A stretch of DNA of 12,827 nt from JBOGFC01 sp050742155. Its GTDB lineage: Bacteria > Actinomycetota > Acidimicrobiia > Spongiisociales > JALYHC01. Below the pieces are notes generated by a model, which ran no database searches, had not been told where the DNA came from, and saw only the letters and a list, made by a program, of their open reading frames with translations. The stretch is taken from the NCBI GenBank assembly GCA_050742155.1, contig JBOGFC010000201.1, forward strand, positions 1 through 12,827, written 5' to 3'. Made by a program: the position numbers and the translations under genes. Shown here piece by piece: positions 11,057 through 12,827 of the stretch (its first letter is position 1; each line of letters opens with the position of its first letter).

Positions 11057-12178
11057 TTAGCTCCCGAACCGGCCGGTGCGGAGCTCCACCATCAGGCCCC
11101 TCACCACCTCCATGAGGTCGCCGGTCCGCTCCCAGGCCCGGCGCTGCCGGAGGTAGGAGGGACCTTGAGCGATGATGTGCTCCACCCCTTCCAGCTCTTC
11201 CTGGCAGTCGAGCTCCCGGGCGATCGGCGAGAGGTCCTCCACCAGCTCCCGGATGCTGCGTAACAAGGGCTTGAGCGAGCCCTCGTTGTCGACGATCAGG
11301 TCGGCCGCCAGGCCGAAGCGGGCCGCCCGCCATTTGTTCTCCCGCACGATCCAGGGCCGCGCCAGCGGGAGCGGGCGGCCGCCCTCATAGCGGCGGTCGA
11401 GCCATACCACCATGGCCTGGGCCATGGCCGCCAGGGAGGAGAGCTCGGCGAGGGTCGGGGTGGCATCACAGATGCGTAGCTCCACCGTGCCGAACTCCGG
11501 ATGAGGGCGGATGTCCGTCCACACCTCACGCACGGTCTGGATGGTGCGCGCCGAGCGCAAGGCGTCCATGAAATGGAGGAACTCGTGCCAGTTGTCCATC
11601 CGATAGGGGAGCCCGGCGGTCGGCATGACCTCGAACACCTTGGTTCGCGCTGAGGCCAGCCCGGTGTCGAAGCCGCCCCAGAAGGGGCTGGAGGCCGACA
11701 GGGCGAGGAAGTGGGGGATGTAGGTGGCCACCGAGTTCTGCACGGCGATCGCCTTCTCGGGACCGTCCACGCCGACGTGGAAGTGGATGCCGAAGATGAG
11801 GAGTTGCCGGGCCGGCCACTGGATCTCCTCCACCAGCCGGTGGTAGCGAGGGTCGGGGGAGATCACCTGAGTGGCCCAGCCGGCGAAAGGATGGGTGCCG
11901 GACGAGAGCAGCGCCCAGCCCCGGCGGTCGCAGACCGCCTGCAGGGTGTCGAGCTTCTCCTGCAGATCGGCCCGCGCCTCCTTGACTGTATGGCAGATGT
12001 CGGTGTTTATCTCGACGGTTGACTCGAAGAGCTCGTGCTTGATCCGGTAGGGGTGTCCGAGCTCGGCGAGGATCTCAGAAGCGGCCGGGACGTGGTCGAG
12101 GGTGCCCTGGTCGATCACCTGCAGCTCCAGCTCCACCCCGAGGGTCGGCTCAGGAGAGGAGTTGAAGGTGATGGTCAC
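11057..12178 (-). CDS. ybdK: YbdK-type carboxylate-amine / glutamate-cysteine ligase
   Basis: GCS2-family ATP-dependent ligase with weak gamma-glutamylcysteine synthetase activity in characterised YbdK; some actinobacterial relatives (EgtA) make gamma-glutamylcysteine for ergothioneine. The 373 aa match E. coli YbdK in length. Motifs are LGVELELQVID (13-23), HELFESTVEINTDIC (48-62), SGTHPFAGW (93-101), FGIHFHVGV (129-137), SSPFWGGFDTGLASART (163-179), PEFGTVELRICDATPTL (227-243) and RENKWRAARFGL (279-290). The GTG start at 12178 has no Shine-Dalgarno but a TAGCAT six bases upstream. It follows glnE on the same strand with a 40-bp gap. Its physiological product is uncertain: no other thiol-biosynthesis gene is near. 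Confidence 0.9.
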   Translation of the reverse strand: MTITFNSSPEPTLGVELELQVIDQGTLDHVPAASEILAELGHPYRIKHELFESTVEINTDICHTVKEARADLQEKLDTLQAVCDRRGWALLSSGTHPFAGWATQVISPDPRYHRLVEEIQWPARQLLIFGIHFHVGVDGPEKAIAVQNSVATYIPHFLALSASSPFWGGFDTGLASARTKVFEVMPTAGLPYRMDNWHEFLHFMDALRSARTIQTVREVWTDIRPHPEFGTVELRICDATPTLAELSSLAAMAQAMVVWLDRRYEGGRPLPLARPWIVRENKWRAARFGLAADLIVDNEGSLKPLLRSIRELVEDLSPIARELDCQEELEGVEHIIAQGPSYLRQRRAWERTGDLMEVVRGLMVELRTGRFGS

Positions 12179-12190
12179 GGCTTGATGCTA
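12179..12190 (-). promoter_or_regulatory. Candidate leaderless promoter (-10) of ybdK
   Basis: On the minus strand TAGCAT (12190-12185) is followed by six bases (CAAGCC) and GTG 12178. No ribosome binding site lies at a usable distance. It fits the TANNNT-N6/7-start arrangement seen at three other genes here, with a spacing one base shorter. No clear -35 is visible, and the gap to glnE is only 40 bp. Confidence 0.4.
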
Positions 12191-12218
12191 TTCGTTCCTC
12201 TTGGGGCCCTCGAGGCGT

Positions 12219-12827
12219 TCAGACGCCGTAGAACCAGCGATCCACCACCCGGCGGGCCCGGCGGGTGTGGCGCCGGTAATCCTCCCGCAGCGAGGCGCGC
12301 GGCCTCGTCGAGTACCCGAGTGACAGCCCCAGCCCGGTGGCCTCCTCGACCTCGCCGGGGAGGGAATCCCTGGCTCGGCCTGCCTGGAGGAAGAGGCGGT
12401 TGCGCACCCCCCCGCAGAATAGGTACGCCTCGGCCAGCGCATCGGCGGCGGCCTGGGGCAGGATCTCGTGGCGGCTGAGGGCGTCCAGCGCCTCCAAGGT
12501 CCCGCCGACCCGCAGCTCGGGGATCCGTCCGCCGTGGAGGAGCTGGTGGAGCTGGGTGACGAACTCCACGTCCACCAGGCTGCCCGGTCCTAGCTTGAGG
12601 TGGAAGTCTGGATCCTCCCCGGGATCGATGCGTTCCGCCTCGATCCGGGCCTTCATCTGGCGCACCTCGCGCACCGCCTCGGGGGAGAGGGTCTCGGGGA
12701 AGACGAAAGGCTCCACCAGCGCGGAGAAGGCCTGGCCCAGCTCCGGGTCGCCGGCGGCCGGGCGGGCCTTGAGGAGCGCCTGGAACTCCCAGGTCTGCGC
12801 CCAGCGCTGGTAATAGGCCCGGTAGCT
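12219..12827 (-). CDS. glnE: Glutamine synthetase adenylyltransferase GlnE, C-terminal part
   Basis: C-terminal 202 residues of the bifunctional enzyme that adenylylates and deadenylylates glutamine synthetase in response to nitrogen status; the rest lies beyond the window edge. The frame is open through the last base. The first visible residues, YYQRWAQTWEFQALLKARP, are the family motif following the second nucleotidyltransferase active site. KLGPGSLVDVEFVTQLHQLL (residues 79-98 of the fragment) carries the conserved acidic DVE of the C-terminal adenylyltransferase domain. The remainder is the helical tail, ending RRVVDRWFYGV. An internal GTG at 12716 is not a start, since coding homology continues upstream of it. 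It is partial because of the window edge, not broken. It is followed 40 bp later by ybdK on the same strand. Confidence 0.93.
   Translation of the reverse strand, partial: SYRAYYQRWAQTWEFQALLKARPAAGDPELGQAFSALVEPFVFPETLSPEAVREVRQMKARIEAERIDPGEDPDFHLKLGPGSLVDVEFVTQLHQLLHGGRIPELRVGGTLEALDALSRHEILPQAAADALAEAYLFCGGVRNRLFLQAGRARDSLPGEVEEATGLGLSLGYSTRPRASLREDYRRHTRRARRVVDRWFYGV

Noticed and set aside
12219..12716. Short glnE-like gene starting at an internal GTG (12716), i.e. a truncated GlnE
   Set aside because: GlnE family sequence continues in frame to the window edge, so the gene is cut by the window rather than truncated.

Overview
This window is a gene-dense, GC-rich (roughly 70% by eye) bacterial chromosome segment. 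Several points suggest an actinobacterium: a phasin/HbhA-like coiled-coil gene under an XRE regulator, a DUF4332 protein, a YbdK-type ligase next to glnE, many GTG starts, and several starts that look leaderless. The exact class is not decidable here; an uncultured Acidimicrobiia-like lineage is a guess.

Positions 1-7900, plus strand, hold a molybdenum hydroxylase (aerobic CO dehydrogenase type) accessory cluster. It begins with a 39-bp tandem palindromic repeat whose last copy supplies the ribosome binding site of mobA. The order is mobA, fdhD, coxM-like FAD subunit, coxD-type MoxR ATPase, a secreted M15 peptidase, coxE-type VWA protein, XdhC N-terminal half, XdhC C-terminal half, mocA, coxG. 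Most junctions are 1-7 bp overlaps. MocA makes the cytosine dinucleotide cofactor of CODH-type enzymes. CoxD, CoxE and the XdhC pair are predicted to mature the active site, and CoxG to link the enzyme to the membrane quinone pool. The small (2Fe-2S) and large (Mo) subunits are absent. mobA-fdhD normally serve guanine-dinucleotide enzymes such as formate dehydrogenase, so two cofactor branches meet here.

Positions 8010-9143 hold a DUF4332 double helix-hairpin-helix protein (plus). Convergent to it is a two-gene minus-strand operon: an XRE regulator followed by a small coiled-coil protein with a Lys/Pro/Ala tail.

Positions 9231-11047, plus strand, are an aromatic amino acid operon: type I-beta DAHP synthase (aroF) overlapping tyrA. 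Positions 11057-12827, minus strand, hold a YbdK-type glutamate-cysteine ligase and the C-terminal 202 residues of GlnE, which runs off the window.

No stretch over 300 bases lacks a gene; the longest intergenic gap is 109 bp. I saw no tRNA, rRNA, CRISPR array, insertion sequence or integrase. The most interesting non-coding signal is a recurrent TANNNT hexamer 6-7 bases before the start codon of four genes (coxM, coxE, aroF, ybdK), which suggests leaderless transcription. Next is the reuse of G/C-rich palindromic elements as ribosome binding sites for both molybdopterin nucleotidyltransferase genes.
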